Assembly (NCBI RefSeq): GCF_000375485.1 | Contig: NZ_AQXE01000006.1 | Location: forward strand, 18,963-82,962 | From: Desulfovibrio oxyclinae DSM 11498 | GTDB taxonomy: Bacteria; Desulfobacterota; Desulfovibrionia; Desulfovibrionales; Desulfovibrionaceae | Length of the DNA stretch: 64,000 nucleotides | Reading direction: 5' to 3' | Part shown: positions 62,342-64,000 of the stretch, in pieces | Numbering within the stretch: position 1 is the first letter of the stretch | Layout of the letters: each line of letters begins with the position of its first letter | The notes under the pieces: model-generated | The model's database searches: none | What the model saw: the letters and a program-made list of their open reading frames with translations, nothing else | Told to the model about the DNA's origin: nothing | Made by a program: the position numbers and the translations under genes

Positions 62342-63730
62342 CTACCAGCCCTTGCCGGGATTCATTATCCCGTGCGGATCAAACGCCGCTTTTATCTCGT
62401 GCATGAGTCCCCGCTCCACCTCTCCGAGCTGGTCGTCGACGTGATCTCTCTTGGTCAGGCCGGTGCCGTGCTCGCCCGAGATGGTCCCGCCGAGGTCGAG
62501 GGCCAGCCCGAAGACCTCCCTTTTGGCGGCACTGGCGGCGTCGGCTTCTTCGGGCCACGAGGCGTTGTACATGATGTTCACGTGAATGTTGCCATCCCCG
62601 AGATGCCCGAAGCACATGATGGGCAGGTTCAGCCTGGAGCCGATGCGGTGCGCGGCCTCCACGGCTTCCGGCACTCTGGAGCGAGGCACGGCGATGTCCT
62701 CGCCCATCTTGTCGGGCCTGAGGTTGAACGATGACGGGCTGATCCGCCGCCGCACATCCCATATCGCGGTTTCAGCGTCGCCCGTGCCCGAGACAATCTC
62801 CAGCGGCCCGCTCTCCCCGAGGGCCTGCTCCAGCGTCGCTAGCTCCGACTGCACGCAGGCGTGCGAGCCGTCCACCTGCAACAAGAGCGCGGCCTGCGCC
62901 GCATCGGGCAGAGGCAGGGAGTCGCCCAGACGAATGGCGGCGAGCGTGGCGCGGTCCATGAACTCGCAGGCGCAGGGAAGAATCCCGGCGCGAAAGACCG
63001 AGGCTGCCCCATCCATGGCCGAGCGGAGGTCACCGAAACCGGCAAGCACCGAAGCCGTGGCCTCTGGCCGGGGAACGAGCTTCATGGTCAGTTCCGTCAC
63101 GATGCCGAGTTTGCCCTGCGATCCGCAGAACAGGCGTCCGAGGTCAAGGCCCACCACATCCTTGTGCGAGCGTCCGCCAAAGCGCACGACGCTCCCGCCC
63201 GGGAGCACAGCTTCGAGCCCCAGCAGATAATCGCGCGTCACACCGTACTTCACGGCTCGCAGACCCCCGGCGCAGGTGGAGACGTTTCCTCCCACGGTGG
63301 AGAAGCCCGAGCTGGCGGGATCCGGCGGATAGAGCAGGTTTTTTCCGGCAGCCTCGCGTTGCAGCTCTGCCGTGACCACGCCGGGTTCGACCACAGCGGC
63401 GAAATCGCGCTCGTCGATGTCGAGGATGCGGTTCAATCCGAGCAGGGAGACGGCGATTCCGGGCACGGACGGCACGCTGCCGCCCACGGTGCCGGTGGCG
63501 CGGGCGCGGGGATACAGAGCTATGCGCTCCCGCTGGGCGAAACGCAACAGCTCCTCGACCTGCTCGCGGGTTCTCGGGCGCGTCACGGCGAGCACTTCAC
63601 CGCGCAGCCGGCTGGCGTCCATGCCGTGAACGTAGCGGCAAGCCTCGGTCAACATGCAATCGTCGCCGGGAAAAAGATCGGCGAGAAAGCGTTCGTGATT
63701 GGACGAGAGCTTGCTGACGAGGTTGGGCAT
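62342..63730 (-). CDS. FAD-linked oxidase, GlcD-like
   Basis: The 462-residue product has the PCMH FAD-binding fold: LAVTRPRTREQVEELLRFAQ, then SSGFSTVGGNVSTCAGGLRA and LFCGSQGKLGIVTELTMKLV. The C-terminal domain ends with FGHLGDGNIHVNIMYN and GTISGEHGTGLTKRDHVDDQ. It belongs to the glycolate/D-lactate dehydrogenase GlcD group, which oxidises 2-hydroxy acids. ATG 63730 follows AAGGAA. The GlcF-like protein encoded downstream may accept its electrons. Confidence 0.9.
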   Translation of the reverse strand: MPNLVSKLSSNHERFLADLFPGDDCMLTEACRYVHGMDASRLRGEVLAVTRPRTREQVEELLRFAQRERIALYPRARATGTVGGSVPSVPGIAVSLLGLNRILDIDERDFAAVVEPGVVTAELQREAAGKNLLYPPDPASSGFSTVGGNVSTCAGGLRAVKYGVTRDYLLGLEAVLPGGSVVRFGGRSHKDVVGLDLGRLFCGSQGKLGIVTELTMKLVPRPEATASVLAGFGDLRSAMDGAASVFRAGILPCACEFMDRATLAAIRLGDSLPLPDAAQAALLLQVDGSHACVQSELATLEQALGESGPLEIVSGTGDAETAIWDVRRRISPSSFNLRPDKMGEDIAVPRSRVPEAVEAAHRIGSRLNLPIMCFGHLGDGNIHVNIMYNASWPEEADAASAAKREVFGLALDLGGTISGEHGTGLTKRDHVDDQLGEVERGLMHEIKAAFDPHGIMNPGKGW

Positions 63731-63831
63731 GGGCGTTCCTTGTTCGGTGCGTGGGGTCGTTTCTTCGCCTCGAAACGGGCGAGCGGATGACGAAAAGGTA
63801 AGCGGGGCACGCGGGAGTGTCAACGCGAACG

Positions 63832-63857
63832 AAAAAGGCCGCCCCGAAGGAGCGGCC
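63832..63857 (-). terminator. Terminator of the receiver gene
   Basis: GGCCGC pairs with GCGGCC around a short loop. On the minus strand it is followed by five T residues. Confidence 0.88.
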
Positions 63858-63883
63858 CTGATAGTTTCGCATCGCGTGCCCGC

Positions 63884-64000
63884 CTAGGCGAGCAGATCGT
63901 TGATCTTGGTCTTGAGATCGTGCGGTTTGAAAGGCTTGGTGATGAAGGTGGTAACCCCGGTCTTCTCGGCCAGACTCTGCTGGGAGCCTTCGGACTCGGT
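63884..64000 (-). CDS. Partial CheY-like receiver protein, N-terminus beyond window
   Basis: The last 38 codons encode SLAEKTGVTTFITKPFKPHD, then LKTKINDLLA. The KP dipeptide and helix 5 are typical of a receiver domain end. The stop directly after the domain suggests a stand-alone CheY-like protein. The start is outside the window. Confidence 0.82.
   Translation of the reverse strand, partial: TESEGSQQSLAEKTGVTTFITKPFKPHDLKTKINDLLA

Overview
The window looks like chromosome of a GC-rich, anaerobic deltaproteobacterium of the Desulfovibrio group (Desulfovibrionales). This is inferred from gene repertoire and style: many multi-sensor histidine kinases with sigma-54 output, a YeiH-type transporter beside a universal stress protein, a tungsten/molybdenum pterin enzyme, GlcD/GlcF-like oxidase subunits, and short lineage-type hypothetical genes next to HDOD proteins. 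No marker gene fixes the species.

Left flank (1-18,789) is ordinary core DNA. It holds a partial membrane protein, CpoB/YbgF, DprA, an HDOD gene pair, two small coiled-coil membrane proteins, a GIY-YIG protein, an ABC-F ATPase with a NUDIX hydrolase, MetF, aspartate-semialdehyde dehydrogenase and a class IV aminotransferase. A large PAS/GAF kinase and an EAL-HDOD protein follow. Next is a tightly overlapping operon of a periplasmic binding lipoprotein, a histidine kinase with a four-cysteine insert, and a receiver-STAS protein without a DNA-binding domain.

A genomic island is inserted in a tRNA-Thr(CGT) gene. The tRNA 3' half, its terminator and several GGTATAC motifs are repeated at about 18,821-18,975 and 40,093-40,256. 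Between them lie a type I restriction-modification operon (hsdR, hsdS, a PrrC-like anticodon nuclease candidate, hsdM, then a GIY-YIG/DUF4357 protein), a DUF2958 protein, a MucR-like regulator, an SF3-type primase-helicase, a secreted unknown, a TM2 gene with a probable frameshift, an XRE regulator and a CHC2 zinc-finger protein. A replication-like non-coding segment with DnaA-box-like inverted repeats and four stacked mini-hairpins comes next. The right part holds two tyrosine recombinases with an excisionase-like gene between them, an RX4H (HEPN-like) protein and a DUF4143 ATPase.

Accessory DNA continues right of the right-hand repeat (about 40,250-44,500): a second HEPN-like protein, two broken DUF2958 copies, and a compact Rhs protein overlapping a small two-helix membrane protein. 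This suggests an older or tandem element.

The right flank (44,586-64,000) returns to core-like genes. It has an acetylene-hydratase-like pterin enzyme with a divergent TetR gene and two operator-like palindromes, then a possible PD-(D/E)XK nuclease. A six-gene operon follows: YeiH transporter, a 34-residue membrane peptide, a universal stress protein, a PhnD-like binding protein, a histidine kinase and a sigma-54 activator. It is preceded by a near-perfect sigma-54 promoter and three copies of a GTTCCC-N4-GGGAAC palindrome, so the operon probably activates itself. The window ends with secA, two unknown genes, a GlcF-like iron-sulfur protein, a HisC-like aminotransferase with an overlapping GNAT gene, a GlcD-like flavoprotein and a truncated receiver protein.
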